Positions 8,298 through 16,166 of a DNA stretch of 64,000 nucleotides are shown here, piece after piece. Made by a program: the position numbers and the translations under genes. The notes below the pieces were generated by a model that worked only from the letters and a program-made list of their open reading frames with translations, had not been told where the DNA came from and searched no databases. The DNA is taken from assembly GCA_951813285.1 (NCBI GenBank), contig OX638355.1:3987136-4051135 (forward strand). Direction: 5' to 3'. The stretch comes from Terriglobia bacterium. Its GTDB lineage: Bacteria; Acidobacteriota; Terriglobia; Versatilivoradales; Versatilivoraceae. Positions within the stretch are counted from its first letter, which is position 1. Each line of letters begins with the position of its first letter.

Positions 8298-9559
8298 GCA
8301 AGGTCTGGGCCATTTGCAAGCGGGAGTTCCTGGTGACCGTGACCCGCAAGGGTTACCTGTTCACACTGTTTGGACTGCCCCTGATCATGATCGGCGGACT
8401 GTTTGCGGCCAGCTTGCTGTCCAGGGAGACCCTTCGCGATTCGCAGGCCAATCAGGGGCCGGCCGGTGTCGTCGACCGCGCTCGTGTTCTGGATTACAGC
8501 TTGCAGGCAGCGACCAGGCCGATCCGTTCAACCAACCCGCTCCCGGTGTCCGGGGTCGGGGATCAATCCGAGCTCGTGGCCTACGACGATCTGGACAAGG
8601 CTCTGGCGGACCTCAGGAAGGGCGATCTGGGATCTGTCTTCCTGTTGGAAGCCGATTATCTGCAGAGCGGCGACATCGTCGTCTACTCGGCTGAAAAGGG
8701 CATCTTCTCTCAACTGACCCGAACCGGACGGAGGCAGTTGAGCGCACTGCTGCGAGCCAGTCTGACCAGTGGACGGCTGGAGAAGGAAGTCGTGGCCAGA
8801 ATCCTGACGCCAGGCCGATTCAAGCAAATGCAAGTCTCTAAACAGGGTCGGATCCAGCCCGAGGGCAACCTGCTGAAGCGAGTCGGGCGCTTCCTGGGAC
8901 CCTTTATCATGTTTTTTCTCCTGACGATTTCCATCTTCATGTCTTCAGGCTACCTTCTCCAGGGCATTGCCGAAGAGAAGCAGAACCGGGTCATCGAGAT
9001 CCTTCTTTCGTCGGTGACTCCCACCCAACTCCTGATGGGCAAAATGATGGGCCTGGGCGCGGCCGGTCTGCTGCAGGTTGCCTTTTACGTAGTGCTGCTG
9101 GTTCTGCCTGCCAGCTTGCTTTTGACCCTGATGACCCTGTCTCCCGGACAGATTCTCTTGAGCCTGATGTACGTGGTCCTGGGCTATCTCCTGTTTGCCG
9201 GCCTCATGGCGGGCACGGGCCTGTTGGGCAACACCTCCCAGGAAAGCCAGCAATTGTCGGTTATCTGGACAATGACCAGCATGATCCCGATGTTTCTAGC
9301 CGCGTCCCTCATGCAGCAGCCCCATTCCTGGCTGGCCCGCTCCTTTTCGTTCTTCCCCTTGACGGCGCCGGTCACCATGCTGCTGCGGCTCAGCACCGGC
9401 GAGGTCCCGGCGGTGGATGTGCTGGTCTCCACGGCAGTGCTGATTCTGGGAATTGTCCTGGCCGTCAAGGGAGCTGCCCGGCTCTTTCGGACGGCCTCGT
9501 TGATGCATGGCAAACGTCCCCGGCTCAGAGAGGTCTACCGCTGGCTCAAGGAAGCCTGA
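8294..9559 (+). CDS. ABC-2 type transporter permease (NatB/YhaP-like)
   Basis: A 421-aa membrane permease. It has one N-terminal helix (about residues 20-42), a long extracytoplasmic loop of about 160 residues, then five to six helices in the C-terminal half, the layout of ABC2_membrane_3/NatB. The motif 'AEEKQNRVIEILLSSVTP' after the second helix is the coupling segment of this family. It starts four bases inside the ATPase gene. The exported substrate cannot be read from sequence. Confidence 0.9.
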   Translation: MSKVWAICKREFLVTVTRKGYLFTLFGLPLIMIGGLFAASLLSRETLRDSQANQGPAGVVDRARVLDYSLQAATRPIRSTNPLPVSGVGDQSELVAYDDLDKALADLRKGDLGSVFLLEADYLQSGDIVVYSAEKGIFSQLTRTGRRQLSALLRASLTSGRLEKEVVARILTPGRFKQMQVSKQGRIQPEGNLLKRVGRFLGPFIMFFLLTISIFMSSGYLLQGIAEEKQNRVIEILLSSVTPTQLLMGKMMGLGAAGLLQVAFYVVLLVLPASLLLTLMTLSPGQILLSLMYVVLGYLLFAGLMAGTGLLGNTSQESQQLSVIWTMTSMIPMFLAASLMQQPHSWLARSFSFFPLTAPVTMLLRLSTGEVPAVDVLVSTAVLILGIVLAVKGAARLFRTASLMHGKRPRLREVYRWLKEA

Positions 9560-9584
9560 CGCAAATACAGGTGAGCCGGCCCCC

Positions 9585-9605
9585 CCGTCCCCGACGACGG
9601 GACGG
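9585..9605 (+). terminator. Candidate hairpin after ABC exporter operon
   Basis: A perfect 7-bp stem CCGTCCC/GGGACGG with a 7-base loop lies 25 nt after the permease stop. There is no U-run after it, so it may be a transcript-end hairpin rather than a classical intrinsic terminator. Confidence 0.4.
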
Positions 9606-9669
9606 ATCATACAGAGTGAAACAATCGGAAATCGACAATCCTTTCGTGACCTTGGTATCCCGTCGCGGT

Positions 9670-9735
9670 TAACCTCAGTGCCTTAGTGGCTTTTCGTCGT
9701 TCTTCGTGGCCCTTCGTGGATAACTCTTTTTCTTG
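9670..9735 (-). repeat. Intergenic 'CCACGAAGG' phrase repeat, copy 1
   Basis: Read on the minus strand this stretch gives AAAGAGTTATCCACGAAGGG followed by spaced CACGAAG-like words and CACTAAGGCACTGAGG. Related text occurs at 22018-22070, 24304-24345 and 53905-53945. It is degenerate, non-coding and lies between unrelated genes. Confidence 0.6.
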
Positions 9736-9755
9736 TTTCAGATGAGGTGACACTA

Positions 9756-10763
9756 ATGAAAGCGATCGTGCTGAAGGATCTGGGTGGTCCCGAAAAGCTG
9801 CTGTGGGAAGAGGTTGCCGACCCGGTTCCCGGGGCCGGCGAGGTGCTGGTCCGTCTGAAGGCGGCCGCGCTGAACCACCGCGACGCCTGGATCCGCAAGG
9901 GACTTTACGCCAACATCCAGCTTCCCACCATTCTGGGTTCGGACGGTTCAGGTGAAGTGGCCGCCGTGGGTTCCAGCCTGTCGAACGACCTGCTGGGCCA
10001 GGCAGTTCTGATCAACCCCTGTCTGGACTGGGGACCGGAGATCAAGACCCAGGGACCCGGCATGCGCATTCTGGGGATGCCGGACAGCGGCACCTATGCC
10101 CGGATGGTCGTCGTGCCCGCCGCCAACATCCGACCCAAACCGGCCCACCTTTCCTTCGAAGAAGCGGCGGCGCTGCCCCTGGCCGGCATGACCGCCTACC
10201 GGGCTCTGGTCACCAGAGCCCAAGTGGCGGCCGGCGAAACGGTCCTGATAACCGGTGTGGGCGGAGGAGTGGCCTCCATGGCCCTGCAGATCGCCCATTG
10301 CCTGGGCGCCAGGACGTTCGTCACCTCGGGCAGCGACCACAAGATCGAACGCGCCTGCGCCTTGGGGGCGGTCGGCGGCGTCAACTATCGGGACGAGCAG
10401 TGGGGCCGCAAGCTGCGCCAGCTGCTGCAGGGTCGGCCGCTGGATGTGATCATCGACGGCAGCGGCGGCAGCGTGTTCGAAAGAGCGCTGGGCTTGATTG
10501 GGCCCGCCGGAAGAATCGTCACCTACGGCGCCACCCTGGGCGCCGCCCGGCAGATCGAGGTGAGACGGATATTCTGGAAGCAGGTGACGGTGATGGGGTC
10601 CACCATGGCCAGCCCGCAGGAGTTCGATGCACTGGTCCAACTCTACTCGGCTCAGGAACTGCGCCCGCCGATTGATCGGGTCTTTCCCCTGCAGGAGGCC
10701 GGGGAGGCCCACCAGCGGATGGAAGAAGCCAGACAGTTCGGCAAGATCCTGCTGGGGATCTGA
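9756..10763 (+). CDS. Zinc-type alcohol dehydrogenase/quinone oxidoreductase-like MDR enzyme
   Basis: A 335-aa medium-chain dehydrogenase/reductase. It has the N-terminal GroES-like domain ('LNHRDAWIRKG', 'GSDGSGEVAAVG') and the Rossmann motif 'GVGGGVASMALQIA' at about residue 164. The early position of the canonical catalytic zinc cysteine is not occupied by a CxxH-type motif, as in quinone oxidoreductase and zinc-less MDR groups. The ATG at 9756 is preferred over GTG at 9747 because AGGTG sits six bases upstream. It stands alone, so the substrate is unknown. Confidence 0.88.
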   Translation: MKAIVLKDLGGPEKLLWEEVADPVPGAGEVLVRLKAAALNHRDAWIRKGLYANIQLPTILGSDGSGEVAAVGSSLSNDLLGQAVLINPCLDWGPEIKTQGPGMRILGMPDSGTYARMVVVPAANIRPKPAHLSFEEAAALPLAGMTAYRALVTRAQVAAGETVLITGVGGGVASMALQIAHCLGARTFVTSGSDHKIERACALGAVGGVNYRDEQWGRKLRQLLQGRPLDVIIDGSGGSVFERALGLIGPAGRIVTYGATLGAARQIEVRRIFWKQVTVMGSTMASPQEFDALVQLYSAQELRPPIDRVFPLQEAGEAHQRMEEARQFGKILLGI

Positions 10764-10772
10764 AGCTCTACC

Positions 10773-11129
10773 TCAGCGGTGGTTTCTATTCGGGTTCCTG
10801 CGGGGTCGAGTTCTCGCCGGCTGCTCACGTGTCCGCTCCGACAAATGGTCGGATTCGGAAAGGAAGACGACGGTCTGAAAACTGGCAATCTCAAACCGCC
10901 TGCGGCATCCCCCGTTCTGGCAGCCAACTTTGTCGTCGAGCCGGACCAGGTAGGACTGAGCCTTGCCAAACCGCCGGCGGTCCTCTGAAGAAGCGCCCCC
11001 GGGCAGGCGCCTCTTCTTGAGCCGCTGCCGCCAACGCACCTCGTACTGAAAGCTGCGGCCGCAGAAAGGACAGGTCAGTCGCGTCGGCTTCCTGACGTCC
11101 TTCTCATCGAAAAAGTCACTTTCACGCAT
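10773..11129 (-). CDS. Small zinc-ribbon protein, unknown function
   Basis: A 118-aa basic protein with a CxxC knuckle ('CPFCGRSF', residues 20-27) and a second CxxxxC pair ('GCQNGGCRRRF', about 70-80), suggesting one bound zinc. The C-terminal 20 residues are Arg/Pro/Asn rich and low complexity. I do not recognise a named family. It converges on the MDR gene with a 9-nt gap. No strong ribosome site precedes the ATG, so the start could be wrong. Confidence 0.55.
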   Translation of the reverse strand: MRESDFFDEKDVRKPTRLTCPFCGRSFQYEVRWRQRLKKRRLPGGASSEDRRRFGKAQSYLVRLDDKVGCQNGGCRRRFEIASFQTVVFLSESDHLSERTREQPARTRPRRNPNRNHR

Positions 11130-11223
11130 GGCTGGTTTTCCGCGGGTTACCGGCTGCCCGATCCTGCTCGAGCAGCTTCGACTTCGATTCCTTCACCAAG
11201 TGACGGTCGGGCCGTCCCGCCCC

Positions 11224-11357
11224 AGCCCGCATTTCTCACCAGGGGGCATGCCCAGCGCAGTCCGTTTCCCACAAGCCCTTACCATGGAGCCAATCAAAGT
11301 ACTGAAGATAAACTACTTTTCGTCATGGCACCAGCGACCTGGGTAGAAATGCGGGCT
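11224..11357. mobile_element. 134-bp MITE-like element with near-identical terminal inverted repeats
   Basis: The left end AGCCCGCATTTCTCACCAGG (11224-11243) is repeated inverted at 11338-11357 with two mismatches; the outer 13 bases are perfect. The interior has no plausible gene. No convincing target duplication is visible. The size and long terminal repeats fit a non-autonomous element. It lies directly upstream of the larA-like gene promoter region. Confidence 0.6.
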
Positions 11358-11360
11358 AGA

Positions 11361-11390
11361 TTCCGACCGCGGTCCGAATCAAAGTATAAT
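11361..11390 (+). promoter_or_regulatory. Candidate promoter of larA-like gene
   Basis: A perfect -10 TATAAT is at 11385-11390. A weak -35 TTCCGA (11361-11366) is 18 bases upstream, just outside the MITE-like element. The leader to the start at 11506 would be about 108 nt. Confidence 0.4.
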
Positions 11391-11505
11391 AAGCTCCCGA
11401 GCGGGTCAACATTCTGGTTGACAGCCTCCCCATTTTTGCCGTGATGGGCGGGGTCAGGGAAAGCGGTTCAGAAGCACGGCGATTCCGGGCAATTCTGGAG
11501 AAGAC

Positions 11506-12789
11506 ATGAAGGTAACACTGGCTTACGGAAAAAACGGACTGGAGGTGGATCTTCCGGAACGGGGAATCGAGGTCATCGAGCCTCGGTTCGTGAAGGGGCT
11601 GGAGAATGAAACCGCCTCCCTTCTCCATGCGCTTCGGAATCCGGTGGCCGCGGCACCGCTGCGCGAGCTGGCCGCAGCCGATACCTCGGTGGCCATCATC
11701 TTTCCGGACCGCACGCGGGCCATGCCAAGCGACAGGGTGCTGCCGATCGTGTTGTCCGAACTGGACCAGGTCCCGAAAGAAAACATCACCTTGATCAACG
11801 CCGTGGGCACCCACCGGTCCAACACGCCCCAGGAGCTGGAGGCCATGCTGGGGAGGGAGATCCTCGACAACTACCGCATCGTGCAACACCAGCCCCGGAA
11901 CCGTTCCAGCATGGTTCATCTCGGCGCCAGCCGATACGGCAACCAGGTCTGGGTCAACAAGGAATTCGTGCAGGCCCGGCTCAAGATCCTGACGGGATTC
12001 ATCGAGCCCCATTTGTTTGCGGGATTCTCGGGGGGACCCAAGGCGGTATTGTTGGGAGTGGGAGCCTTCGAGAGCATCCTGAGGAACCACTCGGCTCCAA
12101 TGATCGACAACCCCAATGCCACTTGGGGAGAGACCGCCAACAATCCCATCTACCGGGAGATGTCGGAAATTGCAGCTCTGGTGCAGCCGGACTTCATCGT
12201 CAACGTCACCCTCAACAAGGACCGGGAAGTTACCGGTGTCTTCGCGGGGGACTGGAAGGAGGCTCACGACGAGGGATGCCGGTTTGCGCGAGAATCGGTC
12301 ATGCGACCGGTGGAGAAGCCCTTCGATGTCGTCGTGACCACCAATTCGGGGTTCCCCTTGGATCTGAATCTCTACCAGGCCGTCAAGGGCATGTCGGCCG
12401 CCTCCCGCATCGTCAGGCCGGGCGGAACCATTATCATGGCTTCGGAGTGCTGCGACGGCCTGCCTTCAGAGGGACCCTTCGGCCAATTACTGCGCTCCGG
12501 ACGGTCTCCCGCTGAGGTGCTCTCCCACATTCACAATCACACCGAGACCATTCAGGATCAATGGCAGGTTCAGATCCTGGCCAAGATCCTGATGAAGTCG
12601 GAGGTTTACCTCTACTCGACCTTGCCCGATTCCGACGTTCTGGCCGCCCACCTCAAGCCGGTTCGGGACATTGGCGGCCTGGTGAGGCAGCTGCAGGCGG
12701 CTTCGGGTCCGGACTGCCGCATCGCCGTGCTCCCCGAAGGCCCGCAAACCGTCCCCTACGTCACCGGGAAGGTCCTCGCCCACGCCTGA
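11506..12789 (+). CDS. LarA-family nickel-pincer-type racemase (DUF2088)
   Basis: A 427-aa protein of the lactate racemase LarA family, which interconverts 2-hydroxyacid stereoisomers with a nickel-pincer cofactor. The key residues are present: 'GTHR' with His103, 'EPHLFAGFSGGPKA' with His169 and Lys179, and His195. They correspond to LarA His108, His174, Lys184 (pincer attachment) and His200, each offset by five. No larB, larC or larE maturation gene is in the window, so the cofactor must be made elsewhere. LarA homologues act on varied substrates, so lactate is not certain. Confidence 0.88.
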   Translation: MKVTLAYGKNGLEVDLPERGIEVIEPRFVKGLENETASLLHALRNPVAAAPLRELAAADTSVAIIFPDRTRAMPSDRVLPIVLSELDQVPKENITLINAVGTHRSNTPQELEAMLGREILDNYRIVQHQPRNRSSMVHLGASRYGNQVWVNKEFVQARLKILTGFIEPHLFAGFSGGPKAVLLGVGAFESILRNHSAPMIDNPNATWGETANNPIYREMSEIAALVQPDFIVNVTLNKDREVTGVFAGDWKEAHDEGCRFARESVMRPVEKPFDVVVTTNSGFPLDLNLYQAVKGMSAASRIVRPGGTIIMASECCDGLPSEGPFGQLLRSGRSPAEVLSHIHNHTETIQDQWQVQILAKILMKSEVYLYSTLPDSDVLAAHLKPVRDIGGLVRQLQAASGPDCRIAVLPEGPQTVPYVTGKVLAHA

Positions 12790-12798
12790 CCAGGCCGC

Positions 12799-14169
12799 CT
12801 ACCTCAACCCCACGATTCGCTGAATGAGGGAATAGCCCATCATGAGGGCCATGACCAGGGCCGAGATCCACAAAGCCAGGGTCACCCATGCGTCGGGAAG
12901 GAGTTCTCCCGGCATGTGGCGGTAACGCAGGTAGACCGTGTAGAAGGCAATGACGGGCAACATGAGGGCCTGAGCCGCTCCGCCAATGATGACCATCAGC
13001 ACCGGCGCCTGCAGAAACATGAAATAGAGGGAGGGCACGAAAAGAAGGATGACCACGAAGAGGCGCGTCACCTTGAGGCGTTTGGGGTAGTCGGTCTTGT
13101 CGTAGAGCTTCAGGATGCCGGCAAAGTCGGCGAACACCCGGCTGTGCGCCGCCGTGGCCGCAAAGATGGTGGAATAGAGCACCGTGAAAGCGCCCACCAG
13201 GAAGAGCGGCAGCGACCATTCGCCCATGGTTTCGGTGTACATGTTGGCAAGCACCCGGACCATTTCGGAGCCGCTGGGCACCAGGCCCCGTGCGTGCAGG
13301 ATTCCCGCTCCCAGAAGGTAAAAGGCCACCGTGGCGAAAGTGTAAATGACCATGGAATTGACGACGTCCACCCCCATGACCCGGATCCATCCGCTTGCCC
13401 TCTCCCGCCAGGCCGGACTGCCGTCGCGAGGGCCGCTGTAGCGGGCATACCCTTTCTCCAGACACCAGTAGGGATACACCACCAGCTCGGTGGCTCCCAC
13501 TCCGGTGATGCCGAAAGCGGCCACGGCGGTGATGAGCCCTCCGTCCGGAAGCTGAAAGGACAACCCCGATACCACCTGGGACCAGGAAAAGTACTGGGGC
13601 AGCTTGAACATCAGGAAGGCGCAACTGACGGTCAGGACCGTAAAGCAGACCACCAGCCCCATGGAGACTCTTTCCACCACCCAGTAGCGGCCGCCGATGA
13701 GCAGGACAACCGTCAACAGGTTCACCACCCAGACCCAGACACCGATGGGCACCGCGGGAACCAGCCGGTTGAGCACCTCGGAAACGCCCCCCAGCATCCC
13801 GCCCACCTGCAGGAGCGTAAACATGACCATCAGGAACCAGGCCCAGACCAGCCAGGAGGCCCGCAGGCGGGGACCCGGCGCCCGGTCGAAGGCCTCCAGG
13901 GTGGTTTCTCCGGTGCTAATGGCATACCGCCCCAGCTCGTTTTGGACCACCACCTTGATGAAGCAGCTCAGAATGATCAGCCAAAGGAGCGTGTAACCGG
14001 CCTCGGCGCCCAGCACCGTGGTGGCAATCAACTCTCCCGAGCCGACGATGCCGCTGGCGAGAATCAGCCCCGGACCGATCCGTCGAAATATACTGGTATA
14101 GGTCCGCGGGGGATCCTCGATGTTTTCGGGACGAAGCTGGTAGGGATCGAAGAGGTTCTGGGTGGCCAT
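12799..14169 (-). CDS. NRAMP-like membrane transporter lacking canonical metal motifs
   Basis: A 456-aa protein with about 11 hydrophobic helices and overall NRAMP-family similarity ('RRIGPGLILASGIVGSGELI', residues 29-48). Classical NRAMP carriers have DPGN in helix 1 and MPH in helix 6. Here helix 1 reads GIVGSGE and the helix 6 region reads 'GITGVGATELVVYPYW', so both metal-binding motifs are missing. It is convergent with the larA-like gene (9-nt gap). A second, distant member lies at 42739-44397. The substrate is unknown; a divalent metal is not assured. Confidence 0.8.
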   Translation of the reverse strand: MATQNLFDPYQLRPENIEDPPRTYTSIFRRIGPGLILASGIVGSGELIATTVLGAEAGYTLLWLIILSCFIKVVVQNELGRYAISTGETTLEAFDRAPGPRLRASWLVWAWFLMVMFTLLQVGGMLGGVSEVLNRLVPAVPIGVWVWVVNLLTVVLLIGGRYWVVERVSMGLVVCFTVLTVSCAFLMFKLPQYFSWSQVVSGLSFQLPDGGLITAVAAFGITGVGATELVVYPYWCLEKGYARYSGPRDGSPAWRERASGWIRVMGVDVVNSMVIYTFATVAFYLLGAGILHARGLVPSGSEMVRVLANMYTETMGEWSLPLFLVGAFTVLYSTIFAATAAHSRVFADFAGILKLYDKTDYPKRLKVTRLFVVILLFVPSLYFMFLQAPVLMVIIGGAAQALMLPVIAFYTVYLRYRHMPGELLPDAWVTLALWISALVMALMMGYSLIQRIVGLR

Positions 14170-14253
14170 GGGATCAGAGCGATGCTATCCCAGGCGGTCA
14201 CTCCCGTGCAAGGGGGGATCTGCGGTCGAGCCGGGACATGGGACTGTAAAGTG

Positions 14254-14535
14254 TCAGGCGGAAGAGGCGCTGCCGGAGAGGCTGTTGATCTGGGACATCA
14301 GGCGGGATTTCTGGCGGGCCGCCTTGTTTCGGTGGATGAGGCTGCCGTGAGTGGAGCTGTCGATCAGAGACAGCGTCGGTGCCAGCAACCGATCGACCTG
14401 CTCGGTGTTCTTCTCGGAAATGGCGTTTCTGATTCTTCCCAACTGGGTGCGCAACCGGCGCATCTTGCTCCGCCTGGCCAAGCGCTTGCGCTCGTTCTGA
14501 CGGGCTCGTTTCATTGCTGACTTGTGTCTGGCCAT
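14254..14535 (-). CDS. rpsT: 30S ribosomal protein S20
   Basis: A 93-aa basic protein starting 'MARHKSAMKRARQNERKR', the S20 N-terminus, and binding 16S rRNA in the 30S subunit. The frame stays open to 14577, but the ATG at 14535 is the conserved start and is preceded by a purine-rich AGGGGGAAGAGGGA. It is transcribed alone from a strong upstream promoter. Confidence 0.97.
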   Translation of the reverse strand: MARHKSAMKRARQNERKRLARRSKMRRLRTQLGRIRNAISEKNTEQVDRLLAPTLSLIDSSTHGSLIHRNKAARQKSRLMSQINSLSGSASSA

Positions 14536-14591
14536 TCCCTCTTCCCCCTGTTTGGGTCCGCTCCGGCGCTTCAGCACCGTAAGCGCGACAC

Positions 14592-14621
14592 CTTATACCG
14601 GGTCCGTCCGCCAATTGTCAA
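14592..14621 (-). promoter_or_regulatory. Sigma70-type promoter of rpsT
   Basis: Minus strand: TTGACA (14621-14616), an 18-base spacer and TATAAG (14597-14592). The -35 is a perfect match and the -10 matches five of six. A start near 14585 gives a leader of about 50 nt to rpsT. Confidence 0.75.
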
Positions 14622-14646
14622 GCGAAAGAGGCAACCTGAACAGGCC

Positions 14647-15462
14647 CTATCCGCCAATGACACGCTTGTACCCGGCTCGCCAGTGGCGGCCACAGCCGGC
14701 CGCATAGCGGGGATCGAACCCGGCAACCATTTTTTCAGCATGTTCGACGCATTGCCGCCAATCGGGGAAGAGCCCGGCGCCGAACCAGCCGAGCGCCAGC
14801 AAATCGATGCGTTCTTCGTTGTCCAATCCCATGACCGATTCTATCAAGTGCCGGTAGGAGGGAGATTGAAAAGCGGGGTCTAAGTCATCAAAATTCACGA
14901 CTTGTATCCCCTTGGCTCCTCTGGAGAGACTGTTGAGAACGAACTGCTCCGTTTTCGCAAAGACATCGTAGGCAGCGATCAGCGCTTCTACTTTCTCCCT
15001 ATCGATGACCAGGGAGGTTGCAGCGGTTTCGATCCAATCCGCCACACCCGCCGCACCGATGTAGCGGACAGGGGCACCTGGCAACTTGTCGACCGCCTTG
15101 TCGGCGAAGCGCTGGTCTGCAGTAATCAGACCCGAGTCCGTGGCTTCGGCACAGGCAAGGTAGAGGCAATCGTAGATGGGGTGGTCCATTTCCAGGGCGA
15201 TTCCAGCTGCTCGCTCAACGAGATCGCCGTCCTGGTGCAGCGTGATGATGTTGGACAAACCGGGGAGTTCTTCGAGGTAAGGTCGTGCGTCAGAAAGTTC
15301 CCCCCGTCGTTCCTTCTTCCAGATCGTGTTTGCGAACTCGACAAGCAGGAATTCGGGAGCTTGCAGATGGATGCGACCGGCGAGCAGGAGACGCGTTTCA
15401 TCGCTCATCGGTTCCGCCACAAACCACTTGACAACCATGCTGGCATCGACCGTCAGTTTCAC
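14647..15462 (-). CDS. PIN-domain (VapC-like) toxin with C-terminal extension
   Basis: A 271-aa protein. Residues 1-140 form a PIN ribonuclease domain: 'TVDASMVVKWF' (first Asp at residue 5), a middle Glu in 'LLVEFANTIW', and 'HPIYDCLYLACAEATDSGLITADQRF' positions bearing the acidic residues of the active site. Residues 155-271 form an extra domain with 'DLLALGWFGAGLF' and a C-terminal GY-rich end, resembling DUF3775. VapC toxins are usually about 130-140 aa, so this one is twice the usual size. It starts inside the antitoxin stop (ATGA), forming a toxin-antitoxin operon. Confidence 0.85.
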   Translation of the reverse strand: MKLTVDASMVVKWFVAEPMSDETRLLLAGRIHLQAPEFLLVEFANTIWKKERRGELSDARPYLEELPGLSNIITLHQDGDLVERAAGIALEMDHPIYDCLYLACAEATDSGLITADQRFADKAVDKLPGAPVRYIGAAGVADWIETAATSLVIDREKVEALIAAYDVFAKTEQFVLNSLSRGAKGIQVVNFDDLDPAFQSPSYRHLIESVMGLDNEERIDLLALGWFGAGLFPDWRQCVEHAEKMVAGFDPRYAAGCGRHWRAGYKRVIGG

Positions 15463-15695
15463 CGATCACGATCCTCGCGCAGCAGGTTCACACTGTCGGT
15501 TTGGCGAGTACCGGTCGTAAGAGAAGCGAGTTTGCGCGTCCGCTCGCGAAAGTCCACGATCCGACCAAGGCGATCTACCTGTCGGGTCAGCAAATGGCGG
15601 ATCTCCCCTTCAAGCGACCTGTGGTGCTGTTTGGCTTGAACCTTGAGCTGTTCAATGATGCGATCGTCGAGATTTCGGATGGTCAGATTGCCCAT
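15459..15695 (-). CDS. Ribbon-helix-helix antitoxin (FitA/VapB-like)
   Basis: A 78-aa protein beginning 'MGNLTIRNLDDRIIEQLK', the Arc/FitA-type ribbon-helix-helix fold, followed by a charged tail expected to wrap the toxin. It precedes and overlaps the PIN toxin by four bases. Such antitoxins bind their own promoter, so the operon is probably autoregulated. Confidence 0.88.
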   Translation of the reverse strand: MGNLTIRNLDDRIIEQLKVQAKQHHRSLEGEIRHLLTRQVDRLGRIVDFRERTRKLASLTTGTRQTDSVNLLREDRDR

Positions 15696-16166
15696 GATTC
15701 CTCCTTCAGTCCTATGCCATCATTATGATAGCATAACGCACGCGATCATGCATGCTTTCGCCAATCCCCGGCTGACCGCAACCGGCCCCTTGAACGGGGT
15801 TCTTCGCCGGGGCGCGCCCGACTGCCGGGAGATGCCTCTCTTCGCCGACCTGGCTATCGCCGCTGCAGGCAGCCGGCAGCATTCGCCGCTTGGCGGCCGC
15901 CCGGCGTCAGTGCGATTCTGCAGGCTGCCAACCTGTCGGCGGACACCGCATCATCCAGGCTGCAAAAGGGGCAGCAGCGCCGTTCCCGCTTGATGGAAGT
16001 GGAAGAGGCAGGCAAAGCTGCGCCGGGGCTTGTGCGGGCGGGACGCCCGCGCTCCCGGGTGGTCGTCATTCCCTGCGTCCGTTCGCTGCCCTATGCTAAT
16101 ATGGCCCACCGTGAGGAACGAGACGGGGCCGTTGCTGTTTCGTGGAAGAAAGAATGGGAGAAGATC
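15696..16166. other. Gene-free stretch before prfB
   Basis: No convincing gene is seen in 471 bases. It contains a GC-rich palindromic phrase around 16034-16055 (GCGGGCGGGACGCCCGCGCT) of a kind dispersed in intergenic DNA. A weak prfB promoter is possible around 16068-16096 (TTCCCT, 17 bases, TATGCT). Confidence 0.5.

Noticed and set aside
12916-14520. A 534-codon plus-strand open frame across the NRAMP-like gene and rpsT
   Set aside because: It is antisense to two recognisable genes and has shadow-type composition.
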